Assembly: GCF_022919175.1 (NCBI RefSeq) | Contig: NZ_CP095043.1 | Span: 1,984,001 to 2,048,000 of the forward strand | Reading direction: 5' to 3' | Source of the DNA: Leucobacter rhizosphaerae | GTDB lineage: Bacteria; Actinomycetota; Actinomycetes; Actinomycetales; Microbacteriaceae | Length of the DNA stretch: 64,000 bases | Shown here: piece by piece, positions 49,630 through 58,246 of the stretch | Numbering within the stretch: the stretch's first letter is position 1 | Layout of the letters: each line of letters starts with the position of its first letter | Position numbers and translations under genes: made by a program | The notes under the pieces: generated by a model | Database searches by the model: none | The model's input: only the letters and a program-made list of their open reading frames with translations | What the model was told of the DNA's origin: nothing

Positions 49630-50709
49630 TCACCCGGCGAGCGGATCCCTCATCAGCTCACGGCTGCGCTCCATCAGCGCAATGGTCTCGAGGGTGCGAT
49701 CGAGCGGCCTGAGCGGCGACTCTGTGAGGCCCGCATCGATGCAGCGCGCGACCTCGAGCGCCTCCCAGAAGAGCTGCGTGTGCCCCAGCGCGGGCTCGGT
49801 GTACCGCAGTTCGCGCCCGTCGTGGAAGCGCACGGTCACGGGGCCCGGGTGGTAGAACGGTGCGTCGAGCGTCAGCGTGGCCTCCGTGCCGGCGATGAAC
49901 GCGGTCGTCGGGGTGTCCGCGAGCATCGACGCGCTCACCGTCGCCTGCCGCCCCGCGCCGTCTCCGAGCAGCGCGTGGAACTGCCCGATCGCGCCGTGCT
50001 CGGGGTGCCGATGGCCGACGACCGCCTCGACCCGCAGGTCGGGGAGCACCTCGGAGACGAACATGAGGGGGTAGGTGCCGAGATCGTTCATCGCGCCGCC
50101 GCCCTGCGCGGGGTCCATCGCGCGGTGGTGGTCGACGAGGCGCTCGCCGATGGTCGCCTGCACCTCCACGATCTCGCCGAGCATGCCCGACGCCAGCACC
50201 TGACGCACCACGCAGGTGCGGGGCAGCGCGAGCGTCCAGACGGCCTCCATGGCGAAGAGCCCGCGCGCTCGGGCGAGCTCGACGAGGCGCTGCGTGTCCG
50301 CGAGGCGCGGGGTCATCGGTTTCTCGACGAGCACCGGCCTGCCCGCCTCGAGCGCCAGGGTCGCGTGCGCGAGGTGGTCGAGGTGCCCGGTCGCAACGTA
50401 CACGACGTCGATGTCGGCCGCGACGAGCGCCTCGTACGACCCGTGCGCCTCCGCGATCCCGTGATCGCGCGCGAACTCCTCGGCGCGCGCGAGCGTGCGG
50501 GAGCCCACGGCCACGACCCGCTGATTCGTCGACGCCTGCAGCGCCTCGACGAAGCGTGCCGCGATCCAGCCGCTGCCGAGGATCCCCCACCGCAGCGAGG
50601 GGCCGGTGAGCGGATCGGGCACCAGCGGCTCGGGCAGGGCGCCGGGCGCTCGGTGGGCGTCGTGCGCGCTTGGCGCGCTCGGCCCGTCGGCTCCCTCGCG
50701 CGTGCTCAT
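49630..50709 (-). CDS. Gfo/Idh/MocA family oxidoreductase
   Basis: 359 aa with a Pro/Ala-rich N-terminal extension of about 35 residues, Rossmann motif WGILGSGWIAARF, VEKPM (family EKP), then the C-terminal domain with MDPAQGGGAMNDLGTYPL. This resembles the trans-1,2-dihydrobenzenediol dehydrogenase / glucose-fructose-oxidoreductase branch. Start ATG 50709 overlaps the preceding stop (ATGA); ATGs further in could be used. Last gene of the inositol-like run, converging on the amidase. Confidence 0.86.
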   Translation of the reverse strand: MSTREGADGPSAPSAHDAHRAPGALPEPLVPDPLTGPSLRWGILGSGWIAARFVEALQASTNQRVVAVGSRTLARAEEFARDHGIAEAHGSYEALVAADIDVVYVATGHLDHLAHATLALEAGRPVLVEKPMTPRLADTQRLVELARARGLFAMEAVWTLALPRTCVVRQVLASGMLGEIVEVQATIGERLVDHHRAMDPAQGGGAMNDLGTYPLMFVSEVLPDLRVEAVVGHRHPEHGAIGQFHALLGDGAGRQATVSASMLADTPTTAFIAGTEATLTLDAPFYHPGPVTVRFHDGRELRYTEPALGHTQLFWEALEVARCIDAGLTESPLRPLDRTLETIALMERSRELMRDPLAG

Positions 50710-51704
50710 CGGGCGGCCTCCACCGCGACGAATCCGCCACCGGAGTGCATCGACGCGACGGCCGCGGCCGCCACGCGCGTCGCCTGCGCGCCGTCCTCCA
50801 CCGTGGCGAGCGTCGGTGCCCGACCCTCGGTCATGGCCGTGACCCACTCCTGCAGCTCGAGCCGGTAGGCGTCCTCGTAGCGCGGTCGGAAGTCGACCGG
50901 CACGTCGGTGCGGGAGGTGAGCTCGGTCGACACCACGATGCGGTGCGGCTCGGTGATCGCCACCACCCCCGTTTCGCACACGACCTCGGAGCGCATGTCG
51001 TAGCCGTAGCGGGCGTTGAGGGAGTTCTCCACGGTCGAGAGCGCGCCGTCGGCCGTGCGCAGGAGCAGGATGAACGGCTCCCGCAGCCCGCCGCTGGTCG
51101 AACTCGGCGTCTCGGGGGCGTGCCAGCTCACGGCCGTGACGGGTGCGCCGAGCAGCCACGGCACGATGTCGAGGTCGTGGATCGCGGAGTTGTAGATCAC
51201 CGTCTCGTCGGTGGCGCCGGGGCCGGTGGAGACCCCGCGCCCGACCGAGTGCACCATGACCGGGCGGCCGTGCGCGCCGGAATCGATGGCGCGTTTCTGC
51301 GCCACATAGCCCGGGTCGAAGCGGCGCATGAACCCCTGGTGGACGAGCGGCACCCCGTCGCCGACGGCGGCGCGGTGGGCCGCGACGACCCGCTCCGCGT
51401 CCTCGACGGAGGTCGACAGCGGCTTCTCGCAGAGCGCGGGCTTGCCGGCGGCGATGCAGGCGAGAGTCTGCTCGGCGTGGAGCACGTCGGGCGACGCGAT
51501 CAGCACCGCATCCACCTCGGGGTGCGCGATGAGGTCGAGCGGGTCGCTGAACGCCGTGGCGCCCGGAATCGCCGCGACGACCGTGTTCGCACGCTCCAGA
51601 TCGGGATCCGCCACCGCCGTGACGGTTGCCCCGGAGACCTGCTCGTGCAGAAGTTGCACGTGAAACGCGCCCATGACGCCGGTGCCGATGATGCCGATAC
51701 GCAT
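50706..51704 (-). CDS. Gfo/Idh/MocA oxidoreductase, inositol 2-dehydrogenase-like
   Basis: 332 aa. GIIGTGVMGAFHVQLL Rossmann motif, CEKPLS, then GFMRRFDPGYVAQK and AIHDLDIVPWLLG, which are the marks of IolG-type inositol 2-dehydrogenases (catalytic Asp/His in the HDLD region). It should oxidise myo-inositol or a related cyclitol to a 2-inosose with NAD. Coupled by ATGA to the next Gfo gene. Of the four Gfo proteins in this cluster it is the best IolG candidate. Confidence 0.87.
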   Translation of the reverse strand: MRIGIIGTGVMGAFHVQLLHEQVSGATVTAVADPDLERANTVVAAIPGATAFSDPLDLIAHPEVDAVLIASPDVLHAEQTLACIAAGKPALCEKPLSTSVEDAERVVAAHRAAVGDGVPLVHQGFMRRFDPGYVAQKRAIDSGAHGRPVMVHSVGRGVSTGPGATDETVIYNSAIHDLDIVPWLLGAPVTAVSWHAPETPSSTSGGLREPFILLLRTADGALSTVENSLNARYGYDMRSEVVCETGVVAITEPHRIVVSTELTSRTDVPVDFRPRYEDAYRLELQEWVTAMTEGRAPTLATVEDGAQATRVAAAAVASMHSGGGFVAVEAAR

Positions 51705-51754
51705 ATGCGCTCCTCGATGTGTGAAGTGGTGGTGCGCCCGGGGAGCGCGAAGGT

Positions 51755-52555
51755 CTACTCGTAGGCGCCGGGCACGTTCTGGTCCCAGTCGATGATGGAT
51801 CCCGTCACCACGCCGCTGCGCTCGCTGAGTAGGAACACGACGGCGTCCGCGATCTCGTCCGGCTGCCCGAGTTTGCCCATCGGCTGCGCGGCGGACGCCT
51901 CCGCGAGCCAGCCGTCGTCGGCGCCGTGGAAGGTCTGCTGCGTCACGGCTTCCCCGGGGGTGGCCGTCCAGCCGATATTGAGCCCGTTGATCCGGATCCG
52001 ATCGAAGCGGTGCGCGAAGGCGGCGTTCTTCGTGAGCCCCGCGAGGCCGGCCTTCGACGCGACGTACGGGGCGAGGTAGGGCTGACCGCCGTGCATCGAC
52101 ATCGTGATGATGTTCAGGATCGTGCCGGGGGCACCCCGTCGGCGCATGTCCGCGACCGCGCCCTGCATGGTCATGAACGGCACCGTGATGTTCAGGGTGA
52201 GGTGCTCGGTGAGGAGCTCGCGCGTCGTGTCGAGCAGGGTGCCGCGGCTCGTCGCGCCGGCCGCGTTGACGAGGCTGTCGACCCGGCCGAAGCGGGCGAT
52301 CGTCTCCGCGACCGCGCGCTCCGCCTCCCCGTCGACACCGAGGTCGGCGACGATCGGGAGCACCTCGGTCGTGACGTCGGCATCGCGTCCGCTCGCGCGG
52401 ATCCCCTCGGCGGCGCGCTCGGCCTTCTCGGCGTTTCGGCCGACGATCGCCACGCCGCTCGCGCCCTCGCGCGCCGCGGCCTGCGCGATCGCGAGGCCGA
52501 GCCCCTGCGTGCCGCCCGTGACGAGCACCACCCTGTCCTGCATCAGTGCGCGCAT
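51755..52555 (-). CDS. SDR family oxidoreductase
   Basis: 266 aa. TGGTQGLG, VNAAGATS at the NNAG site, Ser in ITMSMHGG and YVASK. The C-terminus IIDWDQNVPGAYE differs from the usual DGG ending and recurs in a cyclitol/sugar-associated SDR group. GGAGG lies 7 nt before ATG 52555. Lies 50 bp before the IolG-like gene. Confidence 0.86.
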   Translation of the reverse strand: MRALMQDRVVLVTGGTQGLGLAIAQAAAREGASGVAIVGRNAEKAERAAEGIRASGRDADVTTEVLPIVADLGVDGEAERAVAETIARFGRVDSLVNAAGATSRGTLLDTTRELLTEHLTLNITVPFMTMQGAVADMRRRGAPGTILNIITMSMHGGQPYLAPYVASKAGLAGLTKNAAFAHRFDRIRINGLNIGWTATPGEAVTQQTFHGADDGWLAEASAAQPMGKLGQPDEIADAVVFLLSERSGVVTGSIIDWDQNVPGAYE

Positions 52556-52590
52556 GCGTCTACCTCCGGTTCGTCTGTGGTGGGGTGCGG

Positions 52591-53604
52591 TCAGTCTTCC
52601 AGGCGTCCCGGTCGCAGCGGCAGCCCGCTCGCCGCGTACAGCTCATCGATCAGCGCCATGGTGCGCCGGGATCGGCGGAGCCGGTCGCGATCCCGCACCC
52701 CCTCGCGCAGCTCCGAGCGAATGCGCCGCAGCTGATAGGCGTAGGACGATCCCGTGCCGGTGCGCTCCTCCCGGGAGTCGTCGCCGACCCGCACGATGAG
52801 TCGGTCGTCCTCCTGCGGCTTCACGAAGTTGGGAGCGTGCAGGGCACCGGCCGAGCCGACGATCTCGAGCCCGAAGTCCCAGCCGTCGAACACCATGCTC
52901 GTCCGCAGCGACACGTCGATCGGGGTCTCCCCCGGCAGCTCCAGCTCGGCGTCGAGGGTCGCATCGACCCGGACGTCCGCCGCGGCGCCGGTCGCGCGGG
53001 CCGCGCGCAGCACCGGTTCTGCGCCGAGCTCGTCGGCGAGGGTGAGCAGGGCGTGGATCGAGTAGCAGCCGAGGTCCATGACGGCGCCCCCGGCGAGATC
53101 GAAGCTCCACCGCGGGTCTGCGGTGCCGGGATCCGGCATCAGCATGTGCAGCCGCACCTCGCGCAGCGCGCCGAGCTCACCCGACCGCACGATCTCGAGC
53201 ACCCGCGCGAGCAGCGGGTGATCGGCGTAGTGGAACGCCTCCCAGGCCCAGCCCGGAGCGGCATCGAGCCGCGCGGCGACCCGGTCGAACTCCGCGAGGT
53301 TCGCGGCGAACGGCTTCTCGACGAGCACCGACCGGCCGGCCTCCAGCGCCCGGGCCGTCCACTCCGCGTGCAGTCCGTTCGGGAGCCCGATGTAGATGAG
53401 GTCGAGGCTGTCGTCGGCGAGGAGCTCTGCGTAGTCGTCGGTGGATCCCTCGAAGCCGTGGCGTGCGGCGTAGGTACGAGCCCGCCCGGGATCCCGCGCG
53501 GCGACCGTGGCGAGGACATCGCCGGTCTCCCGGCTCGCGTCGATGATCGCGAGCTCGGCGATCCGGGACGCCCCCAGCATGCCGATCCGGAGCGGGGCCG
53601 TCAT
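52591..53604 (-). CDS. Gfo/Idh/MocA family oxidoreductase
   Basis: 337 aa. RIGMLGASRIAELA at the N-terminus, VEKPFAAN, and FDLAGGAVMDLGCYSIHALL in the C-terminal domain, closely like the protein at 5233 (VGCYGINAI, AEKPFASN). ATG 53604 (or GTG 53607) overlaps the stop of the IolE-like gene, so they are co-translated. Presumably oxidises a cyclitol or sugar. Confidence 0.86.
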   Translation of the reverse strand: MTAPLRIGMLGASRIAELAIIDASRETGDVLATVAARDPGRARTYAARHGFEGSTDDYAELLADDSLDLIYIGLPNGLHAEWTARALEAGRSVLVEKPFAANLAEFDRVAARLDAAPGWAWEAFHYADHPLLARVLEIVRSGELGALREVRLHMLMPDPGTADPRWSFDLAGGAVMDLGCYSIHALLTLADELGAEPVLRAARATGAAADVRVDATLDAELELPGETPIDVSLRTSMVFDGWDFGLEIVGSAGALHAPNFVKPQEDDRLIVRVGDDSREERTGTGSSYAYQLRRIRSELREGVRDRDRLRRSRRTMALIDELYAASGLPLRPGRLED

Positions 53605-54470
53605 CACGCCACCGCGCCGCGGATGAACGCGACGCTCGCCCGGGCGTTCTCGAGCGCCCGGGCCGCGTCCTCCTCGGACTCCACGACCGTGTCCTGTTCG
53701 AGGACGTACCAGCCGTCGTACCCCGCGTCCGCGAGCGCCGCCACGATCACGTCGATGCGCGCGTCGCCCCGGCCGAGGGCCTGGTACATGCCCTGCCGCA
53801 CCCCCTCGCGGTAGTCGATCCCCCCGGCGCGCACCCGGGCGGCGACCGCCAGGCTCACGTCTTTGAGGTGGGCGTGCACGATGCGGTCGGAGTGCTCGCG
53901 CACGAGCGCGACGGGATCACCGCCGGCGAGGGTGAAGTGCCCCGTGTCGAGGCAGATGCCGATCGAGGATCCCGCGAGGACCCGCGCCACCGCCTCGGGG
54001 GCTTCGACGACCGTGCCCAGGTGGGGGTGCAGGGTCGCCGTGACGCCGACGGCCGCGGCGGCGCGCTGGGCGCGGTCGAGGTTCTCGACGAGAGTCTGCC
54101 ACTCGGCATCGGTCAGCTCCGCGGCGCCGTCGTAGCCCTCGGTGCCGGTCACGGCGGAGAGCACGAGGGTGCTCGCGCCCGCGGCGACGTAGGCCTCGAG
54201 CTCGCGCTCGATCGCGGGGATCGGATCCGCGTCGGCGCGGTGCAGCACGATCGGGAAGAACCCGCCGACGGCGCTGAGCCCGGCCTCGGCCAGCACCCGA
54301 GCGCGGTCGGCGGGGGCGTCGGGGAGGAACCCCTCGGGGCCGAACTCGGTCGCGGTGATCCCGAGCGAGACCATCTCCCCGAGCACGCGCTCACGGTCGA
54401 GCTGCAGGCCCCATCCCGGGACCTCGATGACTCCCCAGCTGATGGGGGCGGATGCGATGCGAGCGGTCAT
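53604..54470 (-). CDS. IolE-like TIM-barrel protein (putative inosose dehydratase)
   Basis: 288 aa. It opens with SAPISWGVIEVPGWG, a near match to the myo-inosose-2 dehydratase (IolE) start, and has LHPHLGT, CLDTGHFTLAG and HAHLKDV with the metal His/Asp/Glu set. It should dehydrate 2-keto-myo-inositol to the trihydroxycyclohexanedione that IolD hydrolyses; an isomerase/epimerase role is the alternative. AGGAG precedes ATG 54470. Confidence 0.85.
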   Translation of the reverse strand: MTARIASAPISWGVIEVPGWGLQLDRERVLGEMVSLGITATEFGPEGFLPDAPADRARVLAEAGLSAVGGFFPIVLHRADADPIPAIERELEAYVAAGASTLVLSAVTGTEGYDGAAELTDAEWQTLVENLDRAQRAAAAVGVTATLHPHLGTVVEAPEAVARVLAGSSIGICLDTGHFTLAGGDPVALVREHSDRIVHAHLKDVSLAVAARVRAGGIDYREGVRQGMYQALGRGDARIDVIVAALADAGYDGWYVLEQDTVVESEEDAARALENARASVAFIRGAVA

Positions 54471-54490
54471 GGTTGGCTCCTGGGGGTCGG

Positions 54491-54539
54491 GCGGGCGGGT
54501 CGGGTGCGGGCGGGCGGGCGGGCGGGCGGGTCGGGTGCG
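54491..54539. repeat. G-rich repeat with GGGC tandem and 18-bp direct repeat
   Basis: GCGGGCGGGTCGGGTGCG occurs at 54491-54508 and 54522-54539, with five and a half GGGC units (54508-54530) between them. More than four G-triplets lie on the plus strand, so a G-quadruplex is possible. It fills the gap before the IolE-like gene. Confidence 0.7.
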
Positions 54540-54541
54540 CG

Positions 54542-55765
54542 TCAGGCCTGAACGGCGGCGGTGGTGCCGGCGACGGGCTGGCTGACGGCCCACTGGCGAT
54601 CCTCGGCGGAGCGCTCGGCCGCGGAGACCACCTGGGCGGCCGACAGCGCGTCCTGGATGTTGGAGTTCAGCGCGGCGCGGCCGACGACGGCCTCCAGGAA
54701 CTTCTTCGCCTCGATCACCTTGAGGTCGTCGTACCCCATCGACGTTCCGGCACCGGGCTGGAACCGGCCGAAGTCGCCCATGCCGGGGCTCGCCATCACG
54801 CGGGTGTATCCCTGGTGCGCGGCCCCGAGACCGCTTGAGACGTGCAGCTCGTTGAGGCGCTCGAAGTCCCAGTGCGCGGAGCCGTTCGTGCCGTAGATCT
54901 CGATCCCGTAGCTCGCGCGCGGTCCGACGGCGACCCGGGAGGCCTCGAGCGTGCCGACAGCGTCCGCGGCGATCGCGTCGTCGGAGAGCCGGATCAGCAT
55001 GCCCGCGTAGTCCTCGTTCTCCACGGGCTTCATCTCGCCGTCCTCGACGACGGCGAAGTGCGTGCCGCTGCCCATGGGCAGTTCGGCGCGCTCCGCGTAG
55101 ACGGTCGAGGTGAGCGCGCTGACCTCGGCGATCGGGCCGAGGGTGTACTGCACCAGGTCGACGAGGTGCCCCATGAGGTCACCGAGCACCCCCGATCCGG
55201 CGAGGTTGCGGATGAAGCGCCACGACAGCGCACCGCGCGGATCCGCCGAGTAATCGGCGAACATGTGGCCGCGCACGTTGGTGATCCGGCCCAGTTCGCC
55301 GGTGGCGATGAGGGTGCGGAGGTGCTCGATCGCGGGGGCGTGGCGGTAGTTGAAGCCGATGGAGCTGACGACGCCGGCCTCGGCGGCGGCGGTCGACACG
55401 GCGCGCGTCTCCTCCTCACCGCGGCCGACGGGCTTCTCGATCCAGAAGTGCTTGCCCGCCGCAGCCGCGGCGATGGCGATCTCGGCGTGCAGGAAGTTCG
55501 GGGCGCAGATCGATACGACGTCGACCTCGGGATCGTTCAAGACCTCGTGGTAGTCGGCGGAGGCGCGCTCGTAGCCGAGCACGTCAACGGCCTCCTGCGC
55601 GCGGGCGGGCGCGGTGTCGGCGGCGTGCACGAGGCGCGGGCGGATCCCGAGATCCGGGTAGGCGTAGCGCAGGTTCGAGTATGCGCGGCTGTGCAGCTGG
55701 CCCATCCAGCCCACACTGATGAGGCCGATCCCGACCGTGATGGTGCCGTCTTCGTTCGTCTGCAT
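54542..55765 (-). CDS. Gfo/Idh/MocA family oxidoreductase
   Basis: 407 aa, longer than the others. GLISVGWMGQLHSRAY Rossmann start, IEKPVG, RHAPAIEHLR, GALSWRFIRNLAGSGVLGDLMGHLVDLVQY and a long C-terminal domain. This is the group of large cyclitol/sugar dehydrogenases found in inositol loci. ATG 55765; a 12-bp palindrome TGGACCGGTCCA lies 58 bp upstream. It heads the run 55765-49630. Confidence 0.87.
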   Translation of the reverse strand: MQTNEDGTITVGIGLISVGWMGQLHSRAYSNLRYAYPDLGIRPRLVHAADTAPARAQEAVDVLGYERASADYHEVLNDPEVDVVSICAPNFLHAEIAIAAAAAGKHFWIEKPVGRGEEETRAVSTAAAEAGVVSSIGFNYRHAPAIEHLRTLIATGELGRITNVRGHMFADYSADPRGALSWRFIRNLAGSGVLGDLMGHLVDLVQYTLGPIAEVSALTSTVYAERAELPMGSGTHFAVVEDGEMKPVENEDYAGMLIRLSDDAIAADAVGTLEASRVAVGPRASYGIEIYGTNGSAHWDFERLNELHVSSGLGAAHQGYTRVMASPGMGDFGRFQPGAGTSMGYDDLKVIEAKKFLEAVVGRAALNSNIQDALSAAQVVSAAERSAEDRQWAVSQPVAGTTAAVQA

Positions 55766-55822
55766 ATCCGTAGCTCTCGGTCGAGGTGCCGTGCACCGTG
55801 CGTCGTTGCGGGATCCTGAAAA

Positions 55823-55834
55823 TGGACCGGTCCA
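55823..55834. promoter_or_regulatory. Operator-like palindrome TGGACCGGTCCA
   Basis: Perfect 12-bp palindrome within AT-rich flanks, 58-69 bp upstream of the Gfo start at 55765, with AATTTGG-like sequence on the minus strand. A GntR- or LacI-type site is plausible. No such regulator gene is in the window. Confidence 0.5.
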
Positions 55835-55929
55835 AATTGTAAGTACGTCGCGGCTGCGATGTCAAGCGACGCACCGGGGGCGCGTCGCGAGAGTTCGCGC
55901 TGCCCACTGTCATCGCCCCCTGTCAATCC

Positions 55930-55997
55930 CGGCGGAGATCTCACTCAGAACGGAGCGTTTTCGGGGAATGGCTCCGTTATTCGTGAGATCTCCGCCG
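55930..55997. repeat. 68-bp interrupted palindrome
   Basis: Outer arms CGGCGGAGATCTCAC (55930-55944) and 55983-55997 are exact reverse complements; inner arms AACGGAGC (55949-55956) and GCTCCGTT (55971-55978) too, with a 4-nt bulge on each side and a 14-nt loop. It is 23 bp past the MFS stop but has no U-run. Resembles an intergenic mobile palindrome. Confidence 0.7.
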
Positions 55998-56020
55998 CAA
56001 GTGACGACACCCTGCACCCC

Positions 56021-57220
56021 TCAGCGCCGCGCGACCCGATACGCGGCGAAGCTCAGCAACCCCAGTCCGACCAGCGCGAGCGCGCCGATCGGGATCCAGC
56101 CCACGCCGCCCCCCGCCAGGATCGCCCCGCCCGCGAGCGCACCGACGAAACTCCCGAGGTTGCCGGCGCCGGAGGGCAGTGCAGACGCGAGCCGCGGGTA
56201 CCGAAGCAGCTCCCGCATGTAGAGCACCTGCCCGGGCGGGCTGCCGCCGCCGAGGCAGATGCCGACGAGCAGGATCGCCGCGACCGCGCCGGCGCCGCCA
56301 ATGCCGGGCACGAGCAGCAGCGCGGCGCCGAGCGCGCCGGCGACCGCGGACCCGGCGAACGCCGCACCGGGGCGGCGGTCCGCGATCCAGCCGGACCCGA
56401 AGTTGCCGAGGTTCATGCCCACGCCGAACGCGAGCATCGCCCAGCCCCCCGTCACCCAGTCGTCCCCGCCCCGCGCGACCGCGATGACCGGCGCCACGTA
56501 GGTGATGATCGCGAACCCGCCGGCCGTCGCGAGGACCGCGGCCGCGATGAGGGTGAGGAGACTCCGTGGTCGGATACCGCCGCTCGTGTGCTCGAGGGTC
56601 GCGACGGCCGTGGCCGGCACGCGCACCGCGAGCAGCGCCGCGAGCGGCACGGCGAAGAACACCGCGGTCGATCCGAGGATCACCCGCCAATCCCCCGCTG
56701 CACCGAGCGCGGTGAGGACCGGCACCCCCAGCAGGTTCGCGCCGGTCAGCCCGCCGTGCACGATGGCCGAGCCGCGCCCGTACTTGCCGGACACCAGCAG
56801 GTGCGCGATCAGCATCGCGGCGACGCCGATGTAGCTCGCGTGCGTCAGCGCCGACAGGAAGCGCAGCACGATGGCGATGGCGAGGGTCGGCGCGAACGCG
56901 GTGGCGATCGTCCCGAGCAGCATGCTGCCCGCGCAGACGATGAGCGCCCACCGTTCCGAGAGACGGCGCACCAGGATCGGCGTCGTGATAATGCCGACCA
57001 CCACCCCCAGCGCGTAGGCCGAGGCGAGCCCGCCCGTTGCCGCGTGTGCGGCGTCGGGGTCCGCTCGGCTCAGTGCGGGCAGCAGGTCGGCGGAGATCTG
57101 CGGCAGAAGCCCCATGACGAGGAATTCGCTCACGCCGATCCCGAACCCGCCGCAGGCGAGCGCGGCGATGACCAGCCGACGGGCAGCCAGCCCAGCCGAC
57201 CCCACGTCCTCTGTTCGCAT
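56021..57220 (-). CDS. MFS transporter (DHA1-like)
   Basis: 399 aa, 12 hydrophobic segments. TM1 with GIGVSEFLVMGLLPQIS, loop RRLSERWALIVC, ALTHASYIGVAA, GANLLGVPVLTALG. Drug/sugar exporter group (AraJ/YdhP-like). It is the intact paralogue of the gene at 16822. GGAGG lies 6 nt before ATG 57220. It sits between the ABC importer and the Gfo run on the same strand. Confidence 0.88.
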   Translation of the reverse strand: MRTEDVGSAGLAARRLVIAALACGGFGIGVSEFLVMGLLPQISADLLPALSRADPDAAHAATGGLASAYALGVVVGIITTPILVRRLSERWALIVCAGSMLLGTIATAFAPTLAIAIVLRFLSALTHASYIGVAAMLIAHLLVSGKYGRGSAIVHGGLTGANLLGVPVLTALGAAGDWRVILGSTAVFFAVPLAALLAVRVPATAVATLEHTSGGIRPRSLLTLIAAAVLATAGGFAIITYVAPVIAVARGGDDWVTGGWAMLAFGVGMNLGNFGSGWIADRRPGAAFAGSAVAGALGAALLLVPGIGGAGAVAAILLVGICLGGGSPPGQVLYMRELLRYPRLASALPSGAGNLGSFVGALAGGAILAGGGVGWIPIGALALVGLGLLSFAAYRVARR

Positions 57221-57268
57221 CCCGCACCTCCGTTGGTCAGTTCCTCACAGCACCGCCCCACGACCGAA

Positions 57269-57304
57269 CGAGCGCACCCCCGGAACCAGCCGGGGGTGCG
57301 CTCG
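57269..57304 (-). terminator. Terminator hairpin after the ABC ATPase gene
   Basis: Perfect 15-bp stem, CGAGCGCACCCCCGG (57269-57283) with 57290-57304, 6-nt loop, 18 bp past the ATPase stop. Only a TTCGG follows, so U-tract is weak, but the stem is the longest in the window. Confidence 0.75.
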
Positions 57305-57322
57305 AATCACTCGTGATGCGGG

Positions 57323-58246
57323 TCAGTCCTCCGGCGGCACGACCTTCACCGCTTCGGTGACTGTGACGCGACCGACGCCCGCTGCCGGGTCCTCTTCGAT
57401 CTCGTCGCGGATCGTCCGCACGGTGTCGGTGCTCGTGCCGACCTGGCGCAGCTCGTGCACGAGCTGCTCGAGCTCCGCACCGCCGGCCATGAGGCCCGTC
57501 AGCTCCTCGAGGGTGATGTCGGACTTCTCGTGGTAGCCGATGCTCTGGCCGCGCTTCAGCAGCAGGAACCGATCGCCCACCGGGTACGCGTGGTGCGGGT
57601 TGTGCGTGATGAAGATCACACCGAGCCCGCGATCCCGCGCCTGAATGATGTAGCGCAGCACGACACCCGACTGCTTCACGCCGAGGGCGGCGGTCGGCTC
57701 GTCGAGGATCAGCACCTTCGCTCCGAAGTAGACCGCGCGGGCGATGGCCACGCACTGCCGCTCACCACCCGAGAGGGTGCCGATCGGCTGATCCACGTCG
57801 CGCAGATCGATGCCCATCTCGAGCAGCTCGTGCTTCGCGGTCTTGCGCATGAAGTCGACGTCGAGCCGCTGGAACGGCCCCCAGCCCTTCGTCGCCTCCG
57901 AGCCCAGGAAGAAGTTGCGCCACACCGGCATGAGCGGTGCCACGGCCAGATCCTGGTAGACGGTTGCGATCCCGCGGTTCAGCGCCTCACGAGGCGAGTT
58001 GAACTTCACCGACTCGCCCTCGACGAGGTACTCGCCGCCGGTGTGCTGATGCAGCCCCGCGATGATCTTGATGAGCGTCGACTTGCCGGCGCCGTTGTCG
58101 CCGAGGACGCACATCACCTCACCCGCGGCCACCTTCAGGCTCACATCGCGGAGCGCGATGATGTTGCCGTAGCGCTTCTCCGCGTCGCGGAGCTCGACGA
58201 GCGGCGTGTCGACCGGAACGGTCTCGGCGGTCACTGTGGCGTTCAC
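57323..58246 (-). CDS. Sugar/cyclitol ABC transporter ATP-binding protein, single ABC domain
   Basis: 307 aa. One ABC module: GDNGAGKST (about 46-54), signature TLSGGERQ, Walker [13 protein letters not shown] and THNPHHAYP. The C-terminal 60 residues are acidic. Unlike the RbsA-type at 19051 it has only one ABC domain, as in the FrcA fructose/inositol-type systems. GTG 58246 overlaps the permease stop (GTGA). Confidence 0.92.
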   Translation of the reverse strand: MNATVTAETVPVDTPLVELRDAEKRYGNIIALRDVSLKVAAGEVMCVLGDNGAGKSTLIKIIAGLHQHTGGEYLVEGESVKFNSPREALNRGIATVYQDLAVAPLMPVWRNFFLGSEATKGWGPFQRLDVDFMRKTAKHELLEMGIDLRDVDQPIGTLSGGERQCVAIARAVYFGAKVLILDEPTAALGVKQSGVVLRYIIQARDRGLGVIFITHNPHHAYPVGDRFLLLKRGQSIGYHEKSDITLEELTGLMAGGAELEQLVHELRQVGTSTDTVRTIRDEIEEDPAAGVGRVTVTEAVKVVPPED

